Origin: Gnetum montanum
Taxonomy: Eukaryota; Streptophyta; Gnetopsida; Gnetales; Gnetaceae
NCBI GenBank assembly: GCA_015680685.1
Contig: MNCI01034185.1
Coordinates: forward strand, 1-38,605
Direction: 5' to 3'
DNA: 38,605 nucleotides
A program made the translations under genes and the position numbers. How positions within the stretch are numbered: position 1 is the stretch's first letter; each line of letters starts with the position of its first letter. Below are positions 10,060-24,400 of the stretch, piece by piece. The notes beneath the pieces are model-generated. The model had not been told where the DNA came from and searched no databases. It saw nothing but the letters and a program-made list of their open reading frames with translations.

Positions 10060-12346
10060 CAATGATGAGCAAAAGGAAAAGGAAAAGGCAAATATGTCAG
10101 CACCTGCACAAAGCAATGTGATAACATTTGATTTGCTGTGAAATTTCCTGCAATTCTCGCATTGTTTCACACGTATAAAGTGTGGCATACCTGCGTGTAA
10201 CGCACCTCCGGTTCACAGGCAATTATTTGTCTGTATTATATATTTCAGAATCTTGAGCTTTTTTACTGCTGCACCATAGACAGACACATAGACACTCACA
10301 GTGTTGATTCTTCTGAACTTTGAATTTGTGGCCCTTGCCGAAGCTGAAACCACTTTCAACAGTACCACAACGTCATGCTCACTACTTGCTGCGCATTGCG
10401 TCGCTTATCTGTTGAAGACTGTCTTCAAATTTGTTTTTTTTTATTAATTCCTGAAACATTGGATTTTGCTTCAGAACCTTGGCTCTATACAGGCTTCCCA
10501 TCAGGGGCAGCAATTGTACGCTTGTTTGCAACTTCCTCCGCAGGTAGGCAGTTTTCTACCTTCACTCTGAAGGAGGTCGAATCATTGCTCATGGATATCA
10601 TGTAAATAATTTGAATCTCATAATAATTTTTGTTTGTCCTCATTTCCATGAAAAGCTGGGTATTTATTTATTTAAAATTTCTGTATAAATTTAAACTATA
10701 ATTTTGGGCTGAGGAGCAGATATATATAAGAATATTAGTCAACGTTGAATCGTAAATTTTACTCGACAGAACGTTAATTCCATTCTTCATATACATATAA
10801 AACTTTGGTCCAAACTGCAACAGTCATGACAGCATAAGATAACCAATAAATGAAGTACTATTATTTTTAATGTGTAATGTCGATCTCGTCTTTACTATTG
10901 TTTCGTATATATTTGATTTAAATTTTATATATTTTGAAAATATTTTGATTAACCTGCCTTTTGGTAATTTGTCCGACTTGCCAACTTTTTCTGAGATTTT
11001 TTACTGTGCTCCAAATTCAAAATAGTTGTTTATCCCGGTCAAGGCGCCACTGCATCTCATCTTCTGTGAGATCGCACTTGCCATGAACACTTGAAAAACT
11101 AAAAAACCCTCATATGCTACTCTCATCTCATGATGTGGACAGCTTGTTCTTTACGGATGTGCTTTTTTAAAGACGGTCAATAATAGATCAAAGCTACCCA
11201 CCTTCGACGCATCAACACAAATCCTTGAGCATCAATGGAAAAGCAAAGTTCAACTGCATTAATGATTCAACTGGATGAAAATATGCGCAGCTCTCAGAAA
11301 TAAATTTAGGATTAAAAAATTTCAGCAAATGCCTTCAACTCCTGTACAGATTTGTATCTTTTAAATCTATATTATTCACCATATTTGATTTCTTGAGAAA
11401 ATGTGCAACGGTCCCTCTTGTTTTCAAACTAGTTCATCAGACCATTTTGGAAGCAGGAAACAGTTCAGAGCGTTGATCATAGCCTCATGCATTTGAGGAA
11501 TCATTAAAAACCATTGCGTTGAATATATTTAAGCTCAAGAACTTTAAATGCGTGTGAAATTCCTAGCAAGGAAAAAATCACTCTTAGTACGCAACATTTT
11601 GTCAACCATGATATAACTCGTATAAGAAACTTTCAACTATGCTTACATAAAATTCCAATTGCCATGAAAAAGAAAAGAAATCTACGAGTTTCTAGGATCA
11701 CTAGACCTAGAAACTCATAGATTTCTGTTAAGATCTGTTCTCAACAGGAAAAGTTTGAATCTGTTAATATATCTGCAGTAACTTGTACTTTGTAACACTG
11801 TTCCAACTTCCAAAAGTCTCCTAACCCTAATTTACTTGCTTTTAGATCTATAGTACTTGGCATACAGACTTGCTATTAACTGCCTATGATTTGCAGCAAA
11901 TCTTTTAGAAGGTAATCAATTAGGTTCACAGCTGGCATATTTTACATTTATCTTCTAATGTAACTAATGCATTGAACAGGCATAATTTCAAGTATAAGTA
12001 TAATCATAAACAAAAAACAAGCTGTATTCACTCCTGAGGCTTCTGGAACTTTCTCCAGCTGCTGCATTACATGCTGTCTTTCAGTATTTTCATTATAGGC
12101 ATGTATCACATGGATATCATGCAATGAAACATTTGGTGCAAAAGCATTCCGAAACTCTCAGATGCACAAACAATAGAATTTCACTGGAAAATTTCAAAAT
12201 ATGTTTTTAAAATATCCTAACATGAGACATGAGATATGTGATGTAACACGTGTTATAAATATAACATCAAACTGCCAGAAAAGATAGCATCCTTGCTGCA
12301 CCTGTTAAATCTGATATAGGAAGCAGTTCATTCTGGTAGGATCATG
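10060..12346. other. Intergenic DNA and ZW10 3' flank
   Basis: AT-rich DNA between the small minus-strand gene and the ZW10 stop codon. The part nearest 12346 should contain the ZW10 3' UTR. A 76-codon open frame at 10375-10605 (+) has no recognisable domain, promoter or splice context and is not called as a gene. Confidence 0.4.
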
Positions 12347-12433
12347 CTATTGACCGTCAGTGAGATCTATTCTTGAAAGACATTCTTTCCTTAAAGGGGT
12401 GTCAGAGAAAATTGCTCTAATCAGCTTACTAAC
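12347..12433 (-). CDS. ZW10: ZW10 exon 14 (residues 719-746, stop)
   Basis: The acceptor is CTTGCAG|GTT. It has 28 codons and a TAG stop at 12349-12347. It ends AIFSDTPLRKECLSRIDLTD, matching the end of plant ZW10 proteins. Confidence 0.95.
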   Translation of the reverse strand, partial: VSKLIRAIFSDTPLRKECLSRIDLTDGQ

Positions 12434-15400
12434 CTGCAAGCATCAGACATTCAAAATGTAAGAGGTAGAAGTATTGCGCACCAAAAAATTTGAAGAGAAT
12501 CATACTACTTTTGCATGATACAAGATTTGCAACAGTGAATTTTTAGTGTTCTTAACACCCAAGCCAAAATATTCTCGAAAAAATGATAAAATTATCCCTT
12601 CTTTTAGTGACGGGCCAGGTCTTAATAGGGCTAGTTAAGAACCCGAGAGTTCATAGAATGTATGCACCTCCATGGCATATAGACTTGCAAATCCATAATG
12701 CCTTGGCTTTTTATCAAATGAATAAGGTGACCTATACTTTAGAAATTGAATTATTGCTTCGATAAGAATCTAAAGGTTCCTTGCAGTTAATGTTTCCATC
12801 TTATATCTGTATAGTAAAGAAATGAGGCATTTCAATAACCCTCTAAAGAATTCATACTAATTCCACCATGATTTTAAATGGCTGTTCAGGGAAACAGGAA
12901 ATGTGTGAGTACCTCGAAGGCAGTGAAACCACTAGCTGCAAGCTCGCCATTTTCCCAAGCAACTGTTACTGCTTTTAAGGGCATATCTAGGAGTTCTGTA
13001 AATAGAAGATTAAATTTAAAATCCCCTATCTAAGCATCAATGCAGTAATATTTAACCACTGGCTGAGCACTAAAAATAAAATCTTGATCACCCTTGCCTG
13101 CAATTTGACGAAGCTTCCGCAATGAGGGAATCACCTCTTCAAATTTATCCCATTCTGTTTCTAGAATTCCTTTGTCTTCCACGACAGATACTAATAAACG
13201 TGATAAATTCCTAAGTGTTGTTTGAATCAACTGTTGAAGCTGCACAAGAAAGCTCTAGTTAGCTGCCAGGTCATCGATCTAGAAGCTGTCAAAATCTAGT
13301 TTCAGAGCAGAAGTTCAAAAATGCACCTGAAACGTTTCTTCAACAGCCATATCATCCAATGTAAGGATCTCTGTGCTTATTCGTGAAAATAGATGTTGTA
13401 GCATGGAACGCATAATATCACAATAAAGTGATGGCTGTAATACGGGTTGCCATAGCATCCTAATCTTCTCCAGTAACAACACAACCTATTCATAAAACGT
13501 TACAACTCCAAATTAATAAAACTTAATAGATTATGACCATTCACATCGATGCCATCAAATCAAAAATAGCTCACTACCACAAAGCAAACAAGAATATGGA
13601 AACTTACTGCACTCTTATGTTGTGGCAGCTAAATCAAGGATAAAGCATATGCTGGAGGTGTACACTACTTGCAGTGTAAGACAAACGTGTGAAGTAAGAC
13701 TATGACAAAAACACAGCTAATCAACAAACTACAGCAAGTGATACCGTGAATGTTAAATTATGGTAACAACCCTTCGCTAGTTAGGTGGTTATATTCTCAA
13801 CAATCGGAACCAAAACATTCCTGAATTTTTCAAGAATAACATACATCATAAAGAACTGGGAAAGGTTCTTCAATCAGTTTGCTGAACCGTCAAAGACCCA
13901 GTAAAGAAGGGGAAACTATGCCATGATTTGGACTGCATGCGGGGTTATGTTAACAATTGAACCAAGCGAAGCAATACTAATTATTTGGATTGCACAACCT
14001 AAGACCAAGTGTTTGCATTTAAAACGTTTTAGTGATGGAAAAGGACAAAAAGAAGCCTTTAACACTAAAATGGAGTTACTTGGATAGACTAAATTTTACA
14101 AAGAGATGAGAATCTTGACGCTGATTTGAGAAACACAGTAAAATCTGATTGGAGAGAACGGTGGCAGGCCAGCAATATTTTATGTGATAGAAACTTTCAA
14201 ACATAACTAAGCATATTATATAGTATTGCTTATAAATAATATAGCTGGAAACATCAACAGCATCATCTTTTGCATATAGTTGATATATTATCTTGCCCAA
14301 ACTTTCTTGCATGAGATAATATAAGTCAGGTATTGAACATTTTTGCACTGACCTGATCCAACGCAAGGCTCGCCATCTCAGACTGTTGCTTTTTGTGAGT
14401 ATCTTGAAATCCATTTGCTTGATCTACTGCCTAAAATAAATTGTGATATGCAAAATTAAGAACTGTAACATGGATAAGGCCAACTGAAATAATATCATTA
14501 ATAAAAAGTAATGCGTTTGTGATATTCAATTTATAAAAATAAAAAGGAATAAACAGTGCAATCTACTTTTGTAAAAAGTACAAGGCAAGAAAGTTCACGT
14601 AGATCTACTAGATGATTTTTACCTCTTTTAACCTTGAAAGAGCTATTGCAATTTGTTGACTGAGCAACTCTTCTGCAAGCTGATGAAAAACAGGAGCAAG
14701 ATCCACAAATACTGCAATATTTTTCAACTCATCCGGAAAGCTGGATTTGTACTGGAAAGAAGCACAACAAACTATATAATATGGATGAATGTTTCATCAA
14801 ATAATGAAAATTTAAATTTTTAATAGAACATATAACAAGTCTATTGCAAGTTTTCATTTAATATTCAGTATTTGATTATAATCAATTCTGGGAAGCCCAT
14901 CTTGGAAGCTAGTATAAAAAGGGGTAAATCTCGCGCTCGTACTCTATAGTTGGATACCTATCAGTCAAGCTTCAAAGCACACAGGAATGAAGTGAACAAC
15001 CGTGGTAACAGATTAATTTCAAATTTGCACGCGGGAATCAGATATTTGATCCAACTAAAACATCTATAATGTTTCTCCTTCACATATACAATATCACAAG
15101 CCTGTCATGATTGAAATAGTGTTTCATTATTAACCCTTACTTCTCAGCATGCATAATGAATAAAACATAAAATAATCCCTTTTCAAAATGGAAACTTCCT
15201 GGTGATTCTAAGATTTGGAAGTGCTCAGATTCAATTTAGATTTCTCTGCAAGCTACATTTCTGCAAAAATCTCATGATTTATCAGCATTTTGGATTCCCC
15301 TATGTTTTTTTTGCAATGCATCGCTGAATCACTCACAATCTTTGAAGATTGATAAAAACTTTGGGATCTAATCAAGGGTCAAATTTCAAAGAGCTTCAGT

Positions 15401-18400
15401 ATAAACTACTAATTGCAATTTATAGAAATTTAAACATGAACTGTTACAGCATTCAATTGGTTCGTTTGCTTTAACTTTGTCTTATTTTGTATTTTATTAC
15501 ATCCTAGTCCTATTTCATTTAAGCTGAGATTTTGTTTCGATCCTTTTTATTGGGTAATGTCCTATAATTCTGTCTCTGAAATCAGTTTGATTTTACGCCT
15601 GGAAGATCAACTATAGGAGCTATTTTCTTGCTAAGATAGTTGATGGAGAAAGTTAGATGTACAAAGAGAAATTTGCATATGATTTTCATTAATTTGGAGA
15701 AAGCTTATCATAGAGTACCTCGAGATTATTTGATGGACATTACAGTGGAAAGATGAACTAAAAGTTGATATCAAGAGAAGAAATTAAGGAATTTCAGCAT
15801 GGTGTCTTGGGCACTTCAGTTTTGCAGTTTTGGCAGGGCAACGCACTGCCATGGCCACAGCTGCAGCATCGGGCAAAGGAGGTGGCCACTCAAAGACCCC
15901 TCTAACTAGGACAGGACTCTCATTTGTGCAGGTGTTGAAAGTGGTACACCTAGTGGGGCCAGAAGGGGAGAAGCTGCCTGAAGGAGTTGATTTTGTGGCT
16001 GCAAGGACAGATGAGGGTTTCCAGATCTTCATTTCAAAGAAAGTTTGATGGAACCAGCAACGATGTTTCCAATATGTGTTGGATGGCACATTCTCAGGCA
16101 GAGCACCATCGTTCAAGGACATGCATGCTTAGGTAAGCATGCATGGACAGTGGAACTTGCCTTCCTAAGAGGGAGTGCATTTCTCTTTGAATTTATTTTG
16201 GAGGCCAACATGCATGCAATGGAGATGGGGATCACATGGAGAGTAGGGAATGTTGTGATGTAGATTGAGAAATGGAAGCCAGGTTTTTTACCATGGGAAA
16301 AACTACGCCCTGTTCAGGCTCTAAAGAGGTATGCAGTTTGGCTCCACATTCCTAGTTTACCAGTGATGTTTTGGATAGATGGGGTTTTTTCCAGCCTTGG
16401 GGTTGTTTCAGTGAGCTTCTATCCATCAATGACCACACATTGAAGGGTTTCCCTAGTTTGACTGCGCAGAACTGCATCTACATGCAAGAGGACACCGACC
16501 TAGTGTGGCAGATTGAGTTGGAGGACCCTCATGGAATATTCTTGCAACATGTAGTGTTTGAAAATTTTTCTAACACCTGCCAAATTTGTATTGGAAAAAG
16601 GGCACATTTTGGTCTCCTATCCAAAGAAGCCGATGCGACCTATGGAACACTGCCATTTTTATCTACCCTAGCTAGGGGGATATAAAACAATTGGCAAAAG
16701 CCTCCCTAGGCAAAGAAGTCCCGAGTTCTGCAAATCAAAGAGCAGGGAGTTCTTCACTCCAACCGTGGAGTCCTCTTTTCAGCACCATAGAACTCCCTTT
16801 CACTGAGGGTCATGCTAAAGATGTTTCTCAAGATCCTTTCAGAAGGCTGGATGGTTAGGGTTGGTGACAGCCACTTCAAAATGGAAATCAAAACCCCATG
16901 CATGTAAAGACATAAGAGCAAACTCAGATAAATATGACGGATGGAGGAAGTGGAGTTGGATGAACTACAAGAGGTCTCCTTGAATGGCCATAACTTGGAG
17001 CCCCTACAATGGAGCAATGGACGCCTACTAGGGAACATCTCTTGCTCTCAAATACCAAAGATCACTAATGGTCAACAAGGTACATTGGATAAATTTCTTT
17101 TGCAAACTAGAACCAAGGTCTAAATGGAAACAATTGTAGAAGTGCACAAACAACCAGTGGGGCCACTGCCACCTGATCACCCAAAGGAATCATAAAGTTA
17201 TTTTCATGAAATGCCAATGGGTCACATAAGCCAAACAAAATGCTTTTATTAAATAATGTTATGTTACATGAAAGGTTAGCTGTGTTAATATTGTAGGAAA
17301 CGAAACTGTCTGTTCCCCTTGCTATGTCCCTCCCAAGGTTAGAGTGGGGGTATGGCGATCTTATGGAAGCAAAGTCAAACTCGCAGCTAGTTCATCGCAG
17401 TCAATTCTCCCTCCACATCGCTACTGAGGGTTTTAATCTCTTGGATGTCTATGGTCCTTTGGTCTGGCAAGATAGGAAGATGCTTGCACAAGAAATTTTT
17501 ATGGTGACTAAACAAGTCATTTGGGTGATTGGTGGAGATTGGAATATAGTTTGCTACAACATCAATTGCTCAAGTGATTTCTTTGATCCCATCGAGGTGT
17601 AATTTTTCAATGACCTTGAAGTTCAACAAGATATGGTGGAGGTCCTTGACCAATGATCTATTTCACCTAGAAACAACCATCTGGCCAGAGTTGGATATCA
17701 TCCCTCTTGAATTGTTTTTTTCATTTAAAAGTAACTCAGTTGGTGTCTACACTAGTGTGCTCTATGCTTCCATGGTCCCTATTGCATCCTCGTCCCATTT
17801 GGTGTTGACTGGGGGCAAAGCATGTTAAACTCTATTTTATTTTGAGAATTTCTGGCTGGAGGATGCTCTTCTCAGGGAGGAGATCATGATCATCTAGGGG
17901 GAATTCTTTACAAGACAAGGTTCTAGAGCCTTTGGAGCTAAGTTAAAAGCAATCAGAATTTCACGCAAGAGTAGGAAGTTGCAACTCGAGTGGATAAAGC
18001 AGGTGGCCCCTACTGTTTCATCCCCCCAAAGCCCCCTAGGGATGCTACCCTCTCAAGTCTTTCTTTTCCAAATCAACAAGTACTAAATGGGCTATACAAA
18101 AATGCAATCGAGAAGAGCATCTCTATTGGCAATAGACAGTAAAGGACCATTGGCTTAGAGATAGGGATCAGAACACGAAATATTTTCATGAGCTGGCAAC
18201 AAAGTGGAATGCCCAAAAAAGACTCGTGTCATTCTTAGAGGGCATTATGCAAGACATCAAGGTGAGTTATGAATTTTTCTTTAGGTTATTCAGCAAGGAT
18301 CAGTTGGTTTGCCCAGATCAGCTATCAGACATGGTTCCTAGGAAGATTTCAAACAAGTATAATGCCTCTCTTCAAATCCCACCAACCTTGGAGGAGATTC

Positions 18401-21400
18401 AGGCTCTCGCGGCAAGGGCTCCTACAAAAAAGTTCCCACGCTCCAATGGTTGGAACTTTGAGTTTTTTAAATCTTATTGGGACATTATGAATGTGAAGTT
18501 TGCCAACCTCCTTTGGAGCTATTTCATCCACACCACATTCCCTTGAATTTGAAATGACACTATGCTCGTTCTTCTCCCTAAGAAAGAGACGACTCTCTCC
18601 CCCACCGATTGCTGCTTAATCAGCCTATGCAACTGGGTGGTCAAGTTTCTATCCAACCTGCTAGTGTGACAGCTACAACCTCTCCTTTCAAGTATCGTTG
18701 GATCAATTTAGGTTCATCCCAAGATGCAACATCACAAACAACGTCATTGCAGCCCATAAAGTGATTCACTAGGTAAGATTACAAAAAAAGGTGGCATGTG
18801 TGCTCAAAATTGACCTTGCCAAAGCTTATGACAGGGTGGATTGGAAAGCACTAGATCAAACCTTGGCCTTGTTGGGCTTCAATGCCTAGTTCAAGGGTTT
18901 TGTTTCATTCTCTCTTTAACTAGGCTTGCTTCCGTGTCCAAGTGGGAGATGCTTCCTCATAGTCATTCCATCCCTCACCCAGCCTGTGCAAGGGGAATCC
19001 CTTATCTCCATACCTTTTTTATCACTGCTTGCAGATAACCTTCCATAGTGTCTAGACAAGTTTGGGATTCAAGATACATTCCCCTGGGGAAGCAGATCTC
19101 TTAAGTAAGTCAATGACACTCTCATCTTCTTCAAGTTTGCAGTTGGGAAAGCCCAGAAAGTCAGGGATGCACCACAATTCTTCAGCTACTATACCAGATT
19201 GGTGCTGAACTACCAGAAAACCAAATTACTGGAGGTCAATTGCCCACCACAATAGGCTCAACGTATTGCTAATATCCTTTAGTGAAGGAAGGGTTCCTTA
19301 CCTATCACCTACCTCAGCCAACCTTTGTTTCTTGGACCAAAGAAATTCACCCAGTCAAAGCATGTTCTTTGTAAGATCCAAAGAAAGCTAGCTACATGGA
19401 AAGGCTAGTTGCTTTCTGTAATGGACAAGCCAACTCTTGCTAAAGCTATCTGTCTAACATCCCACTATGTATATCCTCACCCCTTCAGTTGGGGTCATGG
19501 ATGGGATTGATGGCTTGATTTAGTACTTTCTGTGGAAAGGAACAAATGATATAAATCGCTTCCACCTTGTGCACTAGGAGCCAATTGCACACCCAAGGGC
19601 TGCGAGGGGACATGGCCTTCGATCTATGAGGGGCCAAGCATGTATTTTGGCAGCCAAGCTAGCCTTCGAGGTTTGATCTACTGTTGATAAACTCTGGGTT
19701 TGGTGTGTCACTCACATTTACAAGACCTTGACTCCAATGCCTTACTGCCGTTGATGGTCTAGCACTCAATCCAAATGAGATGGACCTTTCTTTAATCTTG
19801 GGGTCCTGATCCTATAGGAAGGGTCCACTTCTATTTCTTCCCTACTTGTGGGGATTGGCTTAGCAATTCGTTTTGATAACTCTTTTCCAAAAGCAACTCC
19901 TTTCTTACATCACATCAAGTATGTCAAAGTTTCCTGGCAGGCTCCCATCAAATGAGGAGGTTGATGCCCAGCTTCAACTAATTATTGTCTGTACTCAACA
20001 AGTGGAACCCTCAGCTGGCTTTCAAGCAAACAATTTGAACTTTCCCACCCACTCTAGCAACAAAAACTACATCTCCTTACTATTCAAGTCATCATCTGGT
20101 AACAGGGTCACTGGTCTCAGTTGTGGAAGCTTCAATGTCAACTAAAGATTCATTTTTACAGGTGGCTTTTGGGGCATTAGGCAGTCTTGACTTTGGACAA
20201 TTTTCAACGATGGGGCTATCAATTATTGTCATGTTGTGTCCTTTGTCACTATCATGAGGAGAACTTAGATAATCTTATCAAAGATTATACTTTCCACAAG
20301 CTGGTTAGTTCCATCATACTAAAGCTTTGATCACCTATACTAACAGCTACTAGGTATGTGTGAATGAAGAGTGTTGTATTGTGGCTAGAGGCCATGTAGG
20401 AAACATGGATTGAGAGAAATAATCACATTTTCCAATGGACATCAGATTGCTCTCTGCTCATGATGACCATTAACATTATTCAATACAACAATCACGGGGT
20501 CGAGGTTCATGATAGCACAATGGCTTTTCCTATTCAAATTTCAATCAAGCATGAGCCCTCTTCACATGGTGACCTTCACCGTTCAGAGGCACTTCCTTTT
20601 CTCATGACAACAAGATGAGATGCATATTGCTTTGCCCTTCAAGGCTACCTGCAGCCATGGATGGATGACTCAAGCCATTGAATCGTGGAATGGTACCACT
20701 TGTTTAGTTTAGGGAATAGAGGTTTGGGTGTCTCTAGAGTTAGTGGCCTCAACCACAAACATTCCTCTTGGTTGTGTAGTGGTATCTCACTCATGGCACT
20801 TCACAATATAGGAGGTTCAACATTTCTTCAGGTAGGATCCCATCCTCACAATGAAGAAGGGTCCTTATGCCCATGCAAGTCTCTAGTTTCCATGGAATGA
20901 GCTCATAAGGTGCTTCACCCTCAAACCAAGGGTTATGCACCTTTATAGTATCCATTTCAAGTTGTTATGCAAGTTTCAGCCAAGCTCTAGTAAGGACCAG
21001 GTCTACTTGCCATCATTCTTTGCCAGGGAACTAAAGAGGAACTGACAAAAGTGACACACTCTCGAGTGTTCCTTATCAGCCAGGACTCTTGAGGATTCTA
21101 GTTAATGTTGCATGGGGTTTTGCGCTACCCATGCACCCGGTGGTTTTGTTGTTCACTCCACCTACTTGCTTTGATGTGACAACATCCACATTGACTTCCT
21201 CTACTCCATCAACATCTAACATGGTTGCTCTATCTCACCCTCCTTCCATGTTGTCCCTAGAGGCCTTGGATGGTAAAGAGGAACTCATCATTTCTCTTAA
21301 TGTGTGTTGCCACATCAAGGATCAAGAACTCTTGCCTACGCAACACTCTATGAGGCTCATAGGCTTAGACCTTGGCATCCCACAATACTAGCACATTTGC

Positions 21401-24400
21401 CCTTTTTCAACTAATGCCTAAGTGTTGGGTTCCCCCATAGTTTATCATCCTTGAGGACAGTGAACCATCAACTCCCCATTCCAGCACATATACATCTTCT
21501 CCTAAGGACTTCAAGTTGACTTCCTTTCTATTGTTGCAGCATCACTTGCTCATGTTGTTCCCTTCCCATAGGATGAATCTCCTTGAAGGTTTCATATTTA
21601 GGTTCCAACAAACCCTCAGTCTATCTCTACACCTTTGCCATGTGCTCTAGAGATCAGTGTTCCCACACCATCTGGATCCTGCAACAAAATTGTGCTCTTC
21701 ATATCCTACGTCACACACAATTGCTATCTAGGATGAGATGACATCTTGAGCCATAAGCACCAACCAACCCTGCAACCAACACAATAGTTCACACCCTCAA
21801 CATTTCTCCCTACCAATCTTCCAAATGTCCAGCACGCATAATAGTTTCCATATTTATTTAGGACAGCCCAAGTAAGGTTGGTAGATACTTTTTGGGTTAT
21901 TTTATTTTATTTTATTTTTTTTTGAAATGTCTTTGGTCAGCACAACTTTCAAGCATTTTTTAGTTGTCCCTGTGATGTCTAAGTTGTGCACCTCAATAAA
22001 GGGTGATGTATGGTTGGGTGTCCATGGATGCTTCACTTGGGCAGGTTTTTTTTCGATCCCATTAATGTGATTTTTGTTTTGCTCTAGTTAATATACATCT
22101 TATTGTCATCAGTTCCACTAAAAAAAAGATATACTTATTGAATACATAAAGACTATTGACAACATGTTTGATGTGAGCTATAGCTCAAGTTCACCCTACC
22201 AGTGGAGAGACTCCAAACTCCCTATGAAGGTAGGGCTACACCAAGGATCTGTTCTAAGCCCTTATTTGTTTGCCATTATTATTGATGAGTTATCTACAGA
22301 AATGCAGTATGTTGTCCCTTGTTGTATACTCTTTGTTGATGATATTGTATTGGTGGATAAACCTAAGGAAGTCCTAGATGTGAAAATGAAGACCCAAAGA
22401 GCTTCCCTAGACTGAAAGAGGTTAAGGATTAGATAAGTAAAATGGAAGATATGATATGCATTTTCAGTAGACAAGCTAGTGATGAAGATATGAAGATTAA
22501 AATACAAAACCAAGAAGTTCCACAAAGTGAGCAATTCAAATATTTGGAATCACTTACACAAATGGATAGTTATATTAATAGTGATGTGACAAACAGAATT
22601 GTCGATGGATGAACTAGTAAGAAGCTCTTGGTGTGTTGTGTGATAAAAGAACCCCTACTAAGTTCAAGGAAAAGTTATATAAAACTGCTATTAGAACTAC
22701 AATCCTTTATGATGCAGAATGTTGACATATCAAAAAGTGTTAACCTCAACGCGAGCCTGTGAATATTGGATGTCATTAGAAAAGATCAAATCAACAGTTT
22801 TCTTATTATGGAAAGTTTGGGGGTAGCACCTATAGATAATAAGATTAAGGAAAGATGCATTGGATGGTTTGGTCTTATGCTAAGAAGCCTCAAGAGTGCA
22901 CCTATTATAAGAGAGTACATTATTAAAGTTTAAGACAAACCAACAGAAAGGTAGACTAAAACATACCTGATTTGCAAGAATAAAGAAAGATATCCATGAT
23001 TAGGGTATGCATGTTAATAGAAGTGAACAGCAGAAAAGAATTCATATAGCTAACCCCATGTAGTTGAAATAAGGCTAGGATGATGATGATGAATGTCATC
23101 TAGTTTTGAGAAAGTGTATGTTTTGAAATGGAGAGTTATTCACTTAGCAAGATTACATAGTCATCAAGCTCAAACCCGTGGGTACCTAGGTTGGCTTAGA
23201 GGGAATCCCATATGGAAACTAAGTTGAAAACCCACTATAAGGATGGCATATGGATGGCTTTGTGTTGAGGCATCTGGACCTAGGGTACCATATGGGTCCT
23301 AATTTTATTGTCAGATATTTTACTTAAAGGTTTGGATTTGGATCTATGTGGATGGTTAAACTTATTTAATAAATTTTAACAAATTTGGATTATATTTTTA
23401 TTGAACATCAAGTTAATATATCAAGTTAAATGAAATGGATACACTTGATAGTATAACACATAAATTATGGAATTGATGTAAAACGGCTCTACATTCTTGA
23501 AATTTGGAAAGTGTGCATTTAAGTTCTGAATTACCTTGTATGAGATTAGAATTCCTTCATTAACATCGAATGATGCTATGTGATTGGTTCATTTAGCTCA
23601 ACTGATCAACAAACTTGCCTATCTTATAAATTATCATGCAGTAGTTTGACTTGTATTTTTTATTTTTGTTTTTTATCTTTCTACATTTTTAGTTTTAAAT
23701 GTTTTTAATTAATGAAAAATGTGTATATAGGCATCCAACCTATCAACCCAGACAAACCAAAATATGCCTGGATGAAGCCAAAGAAGTCCTACATGAGATA
23801 CTGTTATAAAATGTGTAGCTAAATTTTGTAGCTTTATTGTTTAATTGATAAATATGGCCATTTTGTAAGGGATGAGCTGTCATTAGTTAAAGTGTTCTTT
23901 CTAGACTAGAGTCTGTAACATAGCTTTACCTATTTAACAGTTGGATTCCTAGTCACTGTATGTGACCACCTCATTTGATTTAATTGAGCAATAATAGCTG
24001 CACTTCTCCTGTAAATATTTCTGTGTTCTTGAGGGTTTTACATCATAAACCTTATGTTTCGTATCTGCCATTTTGTATTAGCAGTTGTTCTGGTTCTTCA
24101 GGATTTTTCTGCAATGTTTTCTTTGTATTTTATCTTGCATGTTGTTATTTTTCTATCCATGTGCTCTGCTGTGTTGTTTTTCGCTAACAGATACAAGTTC
24201 CAAAAATGCATCTGAGCTTGGCCTTGGACCGAGGCACGTGATACTCGAGTTTTACTTTACAAAAGCCAGGTTGGGCTTGGGTATAGGTAGTAGCCCACCC
24301 AACCCACCTCTAGACACATTAATATTAACAAAAATAGTATTAAAACTGCCACGCTATATTAAAGAAAAAGACTGTTTGCAGCCTGTTTATATGACATCTA

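Larger units (their letters stand above)
15760..22124 (+). mobile_element. L1-type LINE, near full length, degenerate
   Basis: Over about 6.4 kb, in the right order, are an ORF1 with a DUF4283-like domain, an endonuclease, a reverse transcriptase, a zf-RVT region, a T-rich 3' UTR and a short A tail at 22120-22127. That length and order fit a complete plant L1. The flanks carry an 11-bp direct repeat with two mismatches (AAAGATGAACT at 15749-15759, AAAGATATACT at 22125-22135), taken as an aged target-site duplication. The host sequence on both sides is one RTE element. Many stops and frameshifts make it inactive. Confidence 0.82.

Noticed and set aside
10375-10605. 76-codon open frame on +
   Set aside because: It has no recognisable motif, no promoter and no splice context; composition and length fit chance.
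13030-13097. Coding continuation of ZW10 exon 12 through 13030
   Set aside because: The extra residues (GKGDQDFIFSAQ...) do not match the family, while the GC-AG splice restores the conserved IAELLDMPL exactly.
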